From: a bacterium
GTDB lineage: Bacteria > Planctomycetota > Planctomycetia > Planctomycetales > Planctomycetaceae
Length of the DNA stretch: 64,000 nt
Direction of reading: 5' to 3'
NCBI GenBank assembly: GCA_016124895.1
Contig: WGMU01000019.1
Location: 186,001-250,000 of the forward strand
The position numbers were made by a program, and so were the translations under genes. Below, piece after piece: positions 1 through 11,725 of the stretch (position 1 is the stretch's first letter; the number at the start of each line of letters is the position of its first letter). Under the pieces are notes generated by a model, which worked only from the letters and a program-made list of their open reading frames with translations, was not told where the DNA came from and did not search any database.

Positions 1-276
1 CGAAAGGAAACTGCTGACTTTCGGCCGTCGCTGATCGAGGAAAAACAGGCTCTGCGGGCCGCGAAGCGACGTCTCGAATACTGCCGGCAGAAAGTGCAGC
101 TTGTTAAAGCGGCGGCGTTCAAAGTGCGACACGAAGCCGACGAATTCCAGGGTCGCCTGGGTCAGGTCGACCAGGTGCTGGAAACCGACCTGCCGAACAT
201 GATCGCCATGCTTGAGAGAATGCTCACCGCGCTGGAAGCTTACGCGGAAGTGTCGACAAAGGACGTCGACGAGTAA
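1..276 (+). CDS. 3' end of an unknown coiled-coil protein (partial)
   Basis: The reading frame is open from the first base of the window to the TAA at 274-276, so about 91 C-terminal residues of a longer protein are visible. They are rich in Lys, Arg, Glu, Ala and Leu with a heptad-like spacing, which suggests a coiled coil. No catalytic motif is seen. A GTG at 94 could start a 60-residue product, but the frame is equally coding-like upstream, so truncation by the window edge is the better explanation. It ends 43 bases before pdxH on the same strand. Function is not recognised. Confidence 0.6.
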   Translation, partial: RKETADFRPSLIEEKQALRAAKRRLEYCRQKVQLVKAAAFKVRHEADEFQGRLGQVDQVLETDLPNMIAMLERMLTALEAYAEVSTKDVDE

Positions 277-319
277 CCCGCTCCCTGCATCCTCCCTCCC
301 CGCCTGAGCCACACACAAG

Positions 320-931
320 ATGTCCGATTCCGCCCCGCCTCTCTCCGACCCGCTGTATCTCGAAGCGCTGAACGCCTTCCGCGAAAAGTTTGCCCACACG
401 AGTGAACTCGGTGTGCGCGAGCCGTCAGCGATGAGCATTGCCACGTGCGGCGCCGACGGCCAGCCGTCCGTTCGCACCGTCCTGCTGCGCGTCGTCGACG
501 AACGTGGCTTCGTCTTCTTCACGAACTCGCAAAGCCGTAAAGGCCGGCAGCTCGCCGAGAATCCGCGCGCGGCTCTGACGTTTTACTGGGACGCCTGGGC
601 CGAACAGGTGCATGTCGAGGGCCGCGTCGAAATCATCCCCGACGCCGAATCCGACGATTACTGGAAAACGCGTCGCCGTCTGAGCCAGATCGGCGCGTGG
701 GCCTCGGACCAGTCACGACCGCTGGACTGCCGCGAAACGCTGATGAGTCGCGTGGAGCAATACGAACAGCAGTTCGAGGACCAGGACGTCCCCCGCCCAC
801 CCCACTGGCACGGCTACCGAGTTATCCCGCACCGGATGGAACTCTGGAAAGGACACGAAGGCCGACTGCATGAACGCTACGTCTATCAGGCTGGCAGCGA
901 CGGCTGGACAAAGCAGTTGCTGTTTCCATGA
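320..931 (+). CDS. pdxH: pyridoxamine 5'-phosphate oxidase
   Basis: This FMN enzyme oxidises pyridoxamine or pyridoxine 5'-phosphate to pyridoxal 5'-phosphate, the last step of the vitamin B6 salvage and biosynthesis route in the cytosol. The 203-residue length is normal for the family. Family features seen are the FMN-binding segment around RTVLLRVVDERGFVFFTN (residues about 50-70), SRKGRQL, the FYWDAWAEQVHVEG strand, and the C-terminal PHRMELWKG and RLHERYVY segments that close the active site, ending in a terminal Pro. The ATG at 320 follows the preceding gene by 43 bases. Confidence 0.95.
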   Translation: MSDSAPPLSDPLYLEALNAFREKFAHTSELGVREPSAMSIATCGADGQPSVRTVLLRVVDERGFVFFTNSQSRKGRQLAENPRAALTFYWDAWAEQVHVEGRVEIIPDAESDDYWKTRRRLSQIGAWASDQSRPLDCRETLMSRVEQYEQQFEDQDVPRPPHWHGYRVIPHRMELWKGHEGRLHERYVYQAGSDGWTKQLLFP

Positions 932-967
932 GTGACTCCTGACGAGCTGCAGGAACAGACCTGCATG

Positions 968-1208
968 TCAAACGTAAACTCGTCCAAATTCGTCGAGTTC
1001 CTCGATTTCCACCCCCCAGCAACGGGTGATCCTGGAGCCAGGCTCTCATTCGCTCTTTGAGTTCCTGATCAGACAACTCGGGTTTGTGCCTCTGGATGCT
1101 TTGCCGCATCATTGCGACAACGACATCGTGAATGTGAAAGGCAAGGACAAGGTGCCGACTTTCGCGGGAAATCTCACGCCAGCCTTCGGGAAACTTGAGA
1201 TTAGTCAT
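968..1208 (-). pseudogene. small hypothetical protein with an apparent frameshift
   Basis: From the ATG at 1206-1208 the minus strand reads about 65 residues of protein-like sequence with a conserved-looking core (MRQSIQRHKPELSDQELKER), the style of a small planctomycete helper protein. At a run of six G residues (about 1008-1013) the frame becomes poor and would run on antisense through pdxH to 822. Removing one G restores a coding-like tail, VEIEELDEFGRVYV, ending at the stop at 968-970. This suggests a single-base indel in a homopolymer, either a real pseudogene or a sequencing error. The intact protein would be about 80 residues. Function is unknown. Confidence 0.4.
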
Positions 1209-1309
1209 CAGAAATTCACTTCCATGAACGCTGTCGTCTCGAAATACGACAGTCTATCGACCGGCTGCGGGTCGATCAGTACGATTCGCTGTATTCTGCA
1301 CGGCTGCCC
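1208..1309 (-). pseudogene. possible 3' remnant of an upstream partner gene
   Basis: On the minus strand a 33-codon open stretch ends in TGA at 1208-1210, overlapping the ATG of the next small gene by one base (TGATG), the usual sign of translational coupling. The peptide (IVLIDPQPVDRLSYFETTAF) looks coding, but a TAG lies directly upstream at 1310-1312 and no start is available. The likeliest reading is the decayed tail of a gene that once formed a two-gene cassette with its neighbour. The rest of 932-1438 shows no other gene. Confidence 0.25.
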
Positions 1310-1438
1310 CTATCCGACTGCCTGGGGCAGCCCGCCGGTTTGCGTTTCCTTTGACCGCCATCGCTGATCATTGCCGGTCAGTTACTGTCGCATCGGCGAA
1401 CCCTTGCGTGACGTTGACACTTGGATTGCGTTCCAAAC

Positions 1439-3241
1439 ATGGACACACAGCTCATCCGCAACTTCTCGATCATTGCGCACATTGACCACGGCAAGAGCAC
1501 GCTGGCGGACCAGTTTCTGCTGCAGACCGGAGCAATTACGCAGCGCGAGTTCAAAGAGCAGATCCTCGACGACCTGGACGTCGAGCGGGAACGCGGCATT
1601 ACGGTCAAGGCCCGGACCGTCGCGATCTACTTCAAGCACGAAGGCAGGACGTACGAGCTGAACCTGATCGACACGCCGGGACACGTCGACTTTCACTATG
1701 AAGTTTCGCGCAGTCTGGCTGCGTGCGAAGGGGCTCTGCTGCTGGTCGACGCGTTTCAGGGCGTGCAGGCGCAAACGGTCGCGAACACGTACGCCGCCAT
1801 CGAAGCCGACCTCGAAATCATCCCGGTCATCAACAAGATCGACCTGCCGGTGACGCGCGTCGAAGAGGTGATGGAGGAAATCGAAACAGTCCTCGGGCTC
1901 GACGGTCTGAACGCCATCCCGGTCAGCGCGAAAACCGGGCTGCATGTCGATAACGTTCTGAAAGCAATCGTCGAGAAAGTGCCGCCACCGTCCGGCAAGC
2001 CAGACAACCCACTGCAGGCGCTGGTGTTTGACTCGAAGTACGACGATTACCGCGGCGTCATCACCTATCTGCGCGTCAAGGAAGGCACGGTCCGCAAGGG
2101 CCAGCAGATTCGCTACATGAAGGGCGGCACCGTTCACGAAGTTCTGGAACTCGGTCAGTTCCGCCCGCACATGAAACCCTGCAACGAACTCGGCCCCGGC
2201 CAGGTCGGCTACATGCTCTGCGGCATCAAGGAACTGAGCATGGTCCACGTTGGCGATACCGTCACCGATCGGACCAGGCCGGCGTCAAAGGCACTGCCCG
2301 GTTACGAGAAGCCACACCAGATGGTCTTCTGCGGGATGTACCCGATCGACGCGACGGACTTCGAGCGGCTGCGCGAAGAACTGCAGAAGATGTCGCTGAA
2401 CGATGCCAGCTTCTCGTTCGCGCCGGAAACCAGCGACGCACTCGGCTTCGGATTCCGCTGCGGCTTCCTCGGAATGCTGCACATGGAAATCATCCAGCAG
2501 CGACTGGAACGTGAAGCCGATGTCGACCTGATTCAAACCGCGCCAAACGTCACCTACGAACTGCTGCTGAAGACCGGCGAGGAGCAACTGATCGACAACC
2601 CGCAGGACGTTCCGGACTCAGGCCAGATTGAAGAGTTCCGCGAACCGATCGCCCGCGTGACGTTCATTGTCCCGTCGGAAAGCATCGGTGCGATTCTGAA
2701 GCTCAGCGAAGACCGCCGCGGAATCTACAAGGGCACCGAGTATCTCGGCCCGAACCGCGCGCAGATCACCTACGAACTGCCGCTGGCCGAAGTCATTTAC
2801 GACATGCACGACCGCATCAAAAGCGCGACGCGCGGCTACGGCACGATGGATTACGAAGTGATCGGCTTCCGCGATGCCGATCTCGTGAAGATGGACATTC
2901 TCGTGAAAGGCGTCCGTGTCGACGCACTCTCAACGATCGTGCATCGTTCGACCGCCGACCGACGCGGCCGGGCACTCGTCAAGAAGCTGAAAACCGAAAT
3001 CAGCAAGCACCAGTTCGAGATCGCTCTGCAGGCCGCGATCGGCACGCGTGTCATCGCCCGCGAAACAATCTCCGCCCTCCGCAAAAACGTCACCGCCAAG
3101 TGCTACGGTGGCGACATCACTCGCAAACGCAAGCTGCTGGAAAAGCAGAAAGAGGGTAAGAAGCGGATGAAGCAGTTCGGCCAGGTCGAAATCCCGCAGA
3201 AAGCCTTCCTGTCCGTGCTGGAAGCCGGCAAGGAAGAGTAG
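1439..3241 (+). CDS. lepA: elongation factor 4 (LepA), ribosomal GTPase
   Basis: LepA/EF4 is a translational GTPase that acts on the ribosome, with a reported role in back-translocation or ribosome biogenesis. All GTPase motifs are present: G1 AHIDHGKS, G2 region ERGITVKART, G3 DTPGHVDF and G4 NKIDLP. The EF-G-like domains follow, and the LepA-specific C-terminal domain ends in KKRMKQFGQVEIPQKAFLSVL. The ATG at 1439 (MDTQLIRNFSII) gives 600 residues, the usual family length; a TTG at 1421 in the same frame would only add six residues without a family counterpart. Confidence 0.97.
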   Translation: MDTQLIRNFSIIAHIDHGKSTLADQFLLQTGAITQREFKEQILDDLDVERERGITVKARTVAIYFKHEGRTYELNLIDTPGHVDFHYEVSRSLAACEGALLLVDAFQGVQAQTVANTYAAIEADLEIIPVINKIDLPVTRVEEVMEEIETVLGLDGLNAIPVSAKTGLHVDNVLKAIVEKVPPPSGKPDNPLQALVFDSKYDDYRGVITYLRVKEGTVRKGQQIRYMKGGTVHEVLELGQFRPHMKPCNELGPGQVGYMLCGIKELSMVHVGDTVTDRTRPASKALPGYEKPHQMVFCGMYPIDATDFERLREELQKMSLNDASFSFAPETSDALGFGFRCGFLGMLHMEIIQQRLEREADVDLIQTAPNVTYELLLKTGEEQLIDNPQDVPDSGQIEEFREPIARVTFIVPSESIGAILKLSEDRRGIYKGTEYLGPNRAQITYELPLAEVIYDMHDRIKSATRGYGTMDYEVIGFRDADLVKMDILVKGVRVDALSTIVHRSTADRRGRALVKKLKTEISKHQFEIALQAAIGTRVIARETISALRKNVTAKCYGGDITRKRKLLEKQKEGKKRMKQFGQVEIPQKAFLSVLEAGKEE

Positions 3242-3378
3242 ACGCATCCACTCGAACGTCCAGGCATGCCTCGCTCCTGCTCCTCAGCCCGGAAATCCGG
3301 CGGTTTCCATGACGATTCGTCATGCACTAAAACTCCGCGATCTGTCTGGCGTTCAATTTCCGACGCCGTGTCTGATTG

Positions 3379-3613
3379 CAGCGCAAAGTCGCTGAGACGC
3401 AGAGATCCGCTAAGGAACGTGTCCAAAACAACTTTCCGATTCCGGAGCATCCTGGATCAGCCGGCACGCGCTGGCGTCCGGTTCGTTCAGCTTCGAGCAG
3501 AACCGGACGCCAGCGCGTGCCGGCTGATTTCGGGACCTTGATACGAACTCGTTCCTGAGACACAGAGAGTCGCCAGGTCTTTGCGCTCCTTCGCGTCTCT
3601 GCGACTTTGCGCT
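3379..3613. repeat. nested palindromic intergenic cassette
   Basis: The 416-base gap between lepA and ileS holds no convincing gene but a nested palindrome. Outer arms at 3379-3399 and 3593-3613 are 21 nt with one mismatch and contain the word GCGCAAAGTCGC. Inside them lies a perfect 28-nt inverted repeat, 3456-3483 against 3501-3528, with a 17-nt loop; its arms carry ATCAGCCGGCACGCGCTGG. Transcribed, the inner repeat would form a very stable hairpin that could end lepA transcription or protect its 3' end. The nested form suggests one repeat inserted in another. Confidence 0.85.
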
Positions 3614-3657
3614 GCCATCAGCCTCCTACCAACCAACCAGAAACGATTCGCCTGACC

Positions 3658-7800
<4,143 letters not shown>

Positions 7801-7875
7801 AGAGCGTCGTCAGAGTAGACCACGACCTCGATATCCAGGATTGGATTCTCGGCTCGCGAGGCCGTGGCAGAATGA

Positions 7876-8001
7876 GTCGTCTACATCAAGGCCGAGACGC
7901 TGGCAGATTCGGTCGAGCAGTCGGACGCGGCGCCAGACGGCCACTCGCCCGTCACGGTGGGCGCCGCCAAGGCGACGATCTGGATCACGGCTGCCCAGTA
8001 A
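7876..8001 (+). pseudogene. possible gene remnant between ileS and the SGNH hydrolase gene
   Basis: The 474-base gap 7801-8274 has no full gene. A 41-codon stretch directly after a TGA (7873-7875) reads coding-like sequence, VYIKAETLADSVEQSDAAPD and onward, to a TAA at 7999-8001, but has no start codon in place. On the opposite strand a short stretch ending at the TAG at 7799-7801 also looks coding-like (ENPILDIEVVVYSDDAL). These may be remnants of lost genes; neither can be assigned. Confidence 0.2.
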
Positions 8002-8274
8002 TCCACCGTCGACAGCAGCGCCGCTACCCGTCTGACGATCGCGCCGACCCATCAAAGCCCGCTGCTCAGCGCTGGAATCAGAGCGGCGCCGGAGGTGTCG
8101 ACGAGTTTTTTCTGCAGTCCGATCTCGCGACTAAATAAGGAGTTAACAGTTTCGGCGCTTCGGCGCCCAGATTCCTGGCACTGACCTTGCTACGACAGCG
8201 GGCTCACATCGGTGCCGGCGCTCTTGCCGGCCAGACCCGCAGCATCGAGTTCGTTCTGAGAGCAGGGTTGGTCA

Positions 8275-8964
8275 ATGCGTGAAGCAGTTCTTGTCCTCGG
8301 TGATTCTGTCACGGTCGGCGCTGGATTCAGCGGCGTCGACGAGTCGACGGCTTACGTTTCGCTGCTCCAGGACTCGCTCGACAATTCTGGCCTTCAGGTC
8401 ACCGTCAGCCGCAGCGCGATTGATGGAGTGGACACTGGTTATGCCCTGCGGCGCTTCGACCGGATGGTCGGCCGCCAGCGCCCGCACATCGTGGTCGTCG
8501 CTCTCGGCCTGAACGACGCTCAGCCCCCCGGAGGCCGCACCGGCTGCGAGCCCGCTCAGTACCGCGACAACCTCTGCCGCATCGCCGAAAAGGTCATCGC
8601 CCTCGACGCCTTCCCGGTCTTCGCCACGCCATCGCCGCGGATCGATGTCCAGCGGGACGATGCGCCCGCTTGCCGGACCATGGAGCCGTATGCCGAACAG
8701 GTCCGAAATGCCGCGAGTCAGTTCGGTGCTCCGACGATCGACCTGTACGATCGCTTTTCCGACCGCCGCGATCTGGAAGCCCTGCTCCCTGACCGTCTGC
8801 ACCCCGGCCCGGAAGGCCATCGGATCATTGCCGACGCCTTCGCAGAAACGCTCGTCCCCCTGTGCCGCAGCCGATCCCGATCCAATTCCGCCCGCGATGC
8901 CTTTGAAGCTCCGTTCGAACTGAACGCTGCGGAAATCGGCGAACTGGCCGGCGCGTTCTGCTGA
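8275..8964 (+). CDS. SGNH/GDSL-type hydrolase
   Basis: Predicted serine esterase or lipase-like hydrolase of 229 residues with no signal peptide, so probably cytoplasmic. Block I is VLGDSVTVG (nucleophile Ser11), the GLND block III is near residue 80, and block V DRLHPGPEGH supplies the Asp and His. These four blocks define the SGNH superfamily. The substrate cannot be deduced. It stands alone between a repeat-rich gap and a convergent amidase gene. The start ATG at 8275 places the GDS block at the usual distance from the N-terminus. Confidence 0.85.
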   Translation: MREAVLVLGDSVTVGAGFSGVDESTAYVSLLQDSLDNSGLQVTVSRSAIDGVDTGYALRRFDRMVGRQRPHIVVVALGLNDAQPPGGRTGCEPAQYRDNLCRIAEKVIALDAFPVFATPSPRIDVQRDDAPACRTMEPYAEQVRNAASQFGAPTIDLYDRFSDRRDLEALLPDRLHPGPEGHRIIADAFAETLVPLCRSRSRSNSARDAFEAPFELNAAEIGELAGAFC

Positions 8965-9003
8965 ATCGGTCGCTTGAAATTGTGCTTTGAAGGTTCACGG
9001 CCA

Positions 9004-9064
9004 GTAGCGAAAGTCGCGAAGACTTTCGGTAGCCTGATCCGAAACTCTCCGCGAGTTTCGCTAC
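9004..9064. repeat. palindromic intergenic repeat
   Basis: The sequence begins GTAGCGAAAGTCGCGAAGAC and ends in GCGAGTTTCGCTAC, giving an inverted repeat in which each half can also fold alone (GAAAGTC/GACTTTC and GAAACTC/GAGTTTC). It lies between convergent genes (SGNH hydrolase and amidase), where a two-way terminator would be useful. Confidence 0.75.
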
Positions 9065-9100
9065 CCCTGACGAGGAGGCCGGACGGCTCGCGCCGTTCCG

Positions 9101-10534
9101 CTATTTGTCGTCGCTGAACTCCGGGTGGCGAGTGTGCCAGTCGGTTGCGTTCTGGTAGCGACTCGCGATCTCAAGTAGCCGGTTTTCGCTGAACGCTCGA
9201 CCGACGAACTGCAGACCGGTGGGCAGGTTCAGGTCGCCAAAGCCGTTGGGAATCGTGATTGCCGGAACGCCGCAACTGTTGCCAGCGCCGCCCAGGTCGG
9301 TGATCTGCGTCGAGTAGAACCCGCGACGGTAATCGCTGAAGGATTCCTCGGCAGGATAAGCAACCGTCGGCAGCGTCGGAGTGACGATGGCGTCGACGTT
9401 TGAAAGAACTTCGTCGAATGCCCGTTGCAGTTTCGGGCGGATTCGCAGGGCGTTGATGTAGTCCTTCGCCGGGATCAGCGTCGACGAGTGCAGACCCCAG
9501 CGGTCCTCTTCGGCGGTCATCTCCCAGATGTCGCCTGTCGTGATCAGCCCTTCAAACGCCGCAGCGGATTCGCAGTTGATGATGGTGCTCGCCACCGCCG
9601 CCCAAGGAAGGTCAGGCAATTCGACATCGACGAACTCGGCGAAACCGCCGAGCACTTCCAGCGACGCTTCGTAGTTCGCGCGAACTTCCGGCTGCACATG
9701 ATCGGCAACGCTTGGCAGAACACCGAGTCGGAACTTTTCATTGCCAGCCGCCGGGCGATCCTCGCGCGAGTACGAATACGAACGATCGGACGACGACTCG
9801 TCAGCCAGGTCGTGACCGGCGATCGCGTTCAGGGCGATGCCGCAGTCGTCCGCAGATCGGCACAGCGGCCCGATCTTGTCGATCGTCCAGCTCAGTGCCA
9901 TCGCCCCGTGCCGGCTGATTCGGCCATAAGTCGGTCGCAGCCCGCTGACGCCGCAGAACGATGCCGGAGTCACGATCGAGCCCCAGGTTTCCGTTCCCAG
10001 AGCAAACGGAACGAGCCCTCCGCCGACCGCCGAACCCGATCCCGACGACGAGCCTCCCGACCAGCGGCTGACGTCCCACGGATTCAGTCCCGGTCCAGTG
10101 AACGACGCGTTCGCCTGCCGATAGCCGAGCCCGCCTGCGATCTCGACCATCGCCAGCTTCGCGACAAGGACGGCCCCGGCGTCGCGCAGCCGGGTCACAA
10201 CCGTCGCGTCCTGATCAATGATTCGATCTTTGTAGATCGCCGCACCCCAGCTTGTCGGGGTGCCCTTCGTCGCGAACAGATCCTTGGCACCGTACGGGAT
10301 ACCGTGCAGCAGACCGCGATCGTGGCAGGCTGCCAGTTCACGGTCGGCCTGCTCAGCCCGAGCAATGGCCAGCTCACGAGTGACGACAGTCACCGCATTG
10401 AGTTTCGGTCCCAGGCGATCCAGTCGTTCGAGGAAGAACTCAGCCAGCTCGCGCGAGGTGAACTCTCTGGCCCGCAGTCGTTTTGCCAGTTCTCGAATCG
10501 AGAGGAAGGCGGTCTGGGCAGGTAGCTGCGGCAT
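9101..10534 (-). CDS. amidase (amidase signature family)
   Basis: Amidohydrolase of the Ser-cisSer-Lys family. Lys84 lies in GIPYGAKDLF, and the Gly/Ser-rich signature GGSSSGSGSAVGGG (about 161-174) carries the cis-Ser and nucleophile Ser, followed by GTETWGSIVTPASFCGVSGL. Length is 477 residues from the ATG at 10534; a TTG at 10588 in the same frame would add 18 residues. It resembles GatA, but no gatB or gatC lies nearby, so a role in tRNA-Gln amidation is not supported and the natural amide substrate is open. It is followed on the other side by the glycosyltransferase gene on the same strand. Confidence 0.88.
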   Translation of the reverse strand: MPQLPAQTAFLSIRELAKRLRAREFTSRELAEFFLERLDRLGPKLNAVTVVTRELAIARAEQADRELAACHDRGLLHGIPYGAKDLFATKGTPTSWGAAIYKDRIIDQDATVVTRLRDAGAVLVAKLAMVEIAGGLGYRQANASFTGPGLNPWDVSRWSGGSSSGSGSAVGGGLVPFALGTETWGSIVTPASFCGVSGLRPTYGRISRHGAMALSWTIDKIGPLCRSADDCGIALNAIAGHDLADESSSDRSYSYSREDRPAAGNEKFRLGVLPSVADHVQPEVRANYEASLEVLGGFAEFVDVELPDLPWAAVASTIINCESAAAFEGLITTGDIWEMTAEEDRWGLHSSTLIPAKDYINALRIRPKLQRAFDEVLSNVDAIVTPTLPTVAYPAEESFSDYRRGFYSTQITDLGGAGNSCGVPAITIPNGFGDLNLPTGLQFVGRAFSENRLLEIASRYQNATDWHTRHPEFSDDK

Positions 10535-10624
10535 GCTGAAGGCATCCTGAAACCGGAGAGCAGATTGACCTGGAACCTCGGAGCCCAAGCTGATCGAGAC
10601 AGCGAGGCGACGCAGCAGCGGCCG

Positions 10625-11554
10625 TCAGTCGTTGAACCCGTACTTGACGATGCACCACAATGCTTTGAAGCCGTCCCGCCAGCCGATCTTCTTGCCCTGC
10701 TCGTACGTCCGACCGGAATAGCTGACTGACATCTCGTAAACTCGATACCCGCGATGAGCGATTCTTGCCGTGATTTCGGGTTCGATGCCGAACCGCTCCT
10801 GCTTGAGCCGCGGGCCGATATCGTCGATGACCGCTCGCGTGAAGACTTTGTAGCAGGTCTCCATGTCGGTCAGGTTGAGATTCGTGAAGCAGTTCGACAG
10901 CGTCGTCAAGAAGCGGTTGCCCAGGTAGTGCCAGTAGTAGAGCACGCGGTGTGGCTGATCGCCCAGAAACCGGCTGCCGTACACGACGTCGGCCTTGCCC
11001 TCGACAATCGGGTGCAGCAGGCGCGGGTACTCGGACGGGTCGTATTCGAGGTCGGCGTCCTGAATCAGCACGATGTCGCCGTTGACTGCGCGGAAACCGG
11101 TCCGCACGGCAGCTCCTTTGCCCTGATTCTTTTCGTGATAGATCACCGTCAGCCGGTTCGACTCGGCGCGGACCTCTGCGCCGCCAGCATTCTCGCGGTC
11201 ACGCTGTTCATCTTCGAGCTGCTTCAGCAGGTCGCGCGTGCCGTCGCGGCTGTAATCGTCGACGAGAATAATCTCCTTGCGAATCGGGACCGCTTTGACG
11301 TGGTCAAGCAACTGCGTCAGCGTCTCGCGTTCGTTGTAAACGGGAATGACGACCGACAGCAGAGTCTCCGCCGGGATCTCATACAGGCCGAGTTGCCGAC
11401 ACGCCGCCTCGCCAAGCGTCTGTCGCAATCTCTCGTACCATTCGCGGCTGTGTGGTGCCGCGCTGTCGATGTGCTGAGTGTCCAAAGACCGCCCCCGATC
11501 TGATCCGAGCGAAGAAAGACGGCGGAGTCTAACGCGAGAATCGAGACTGCCCAA
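10625..11554 (-). CDS. family 2 glycosyltransferase, dolichol/polyprenyl-phosphate mannose synthase-like
   Basis: GT-A fold enzyme transferring a sugar, probably from a nucleotide sugar to a polyprenyl phosphate carrier. Seen are [32 protein letters not shown], the metal-binding region [14 protein letters not shown] and [11 protein letters not shown]. No membrane segments are apparent, as in single-domain DPM1-type enzymes. The start is unsure: the first codon of the open frame (11554) and one at about 11482 are both TTG, and the first about 45 residues are poor in family signal. It lies upstream of the amidase gene on the same strand. Confidence 0.85.
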   Translation of the reverse strand: MGSLDSRVRLRRLSSLGSDRGRSLDTQHIDSAAPHSREWYERLRQTLGEAACRQLGLYEIPAETLLSVVIPVYNERETLTQLLDHVKAVPIRKEIILVDDYSRDGTRDLLKQLEDEQRDRENAGGAEVRAESNRLTVIYHEKNQGKGAAVRTGFRAVNGDIVLIQDADLEYDPSEYPRLLHPIVEGKADVVYGSRFLGDQPHRVLYYWHYLGNRFLTTLSNCFTNLNLTDMETCYKVFTRAVIDDIGPRLKQERFGIEPEITARIAHRGYRVYEMSVSYSGRTYEQGKKIGWRDGFKALWCIVKYGFND

Positions 11555-11725
11555 ACGCTCTGCGACATCCCGATTTCTGCTGTTGGCTGGCGGAAAGCAA
11601 CGCAGCAGTCTGCACCGTTGGACGCAATCCCGAGCCGCGCCGGACGGCCTTCATCGATATCCTCAGCAACAGCGCGATCGGCAGGCTGTCACGAACGAAA
11701 GTCGCCGTTCTGAACAACGGCTGAT

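Noticed and set aside
1412-1441. TTGACA box just before lepA taken as a promoter
   Set aside because: A -10 box at normal spacing would fall on the start codon, so it cannot drive lepA from ATG 1439.
1382-2248. A 288-codon minus-strand frame over the lepA start
   Set aside because: Antisense shadow of lepA; the GTPase motifs of lepA cover the whole stretch.
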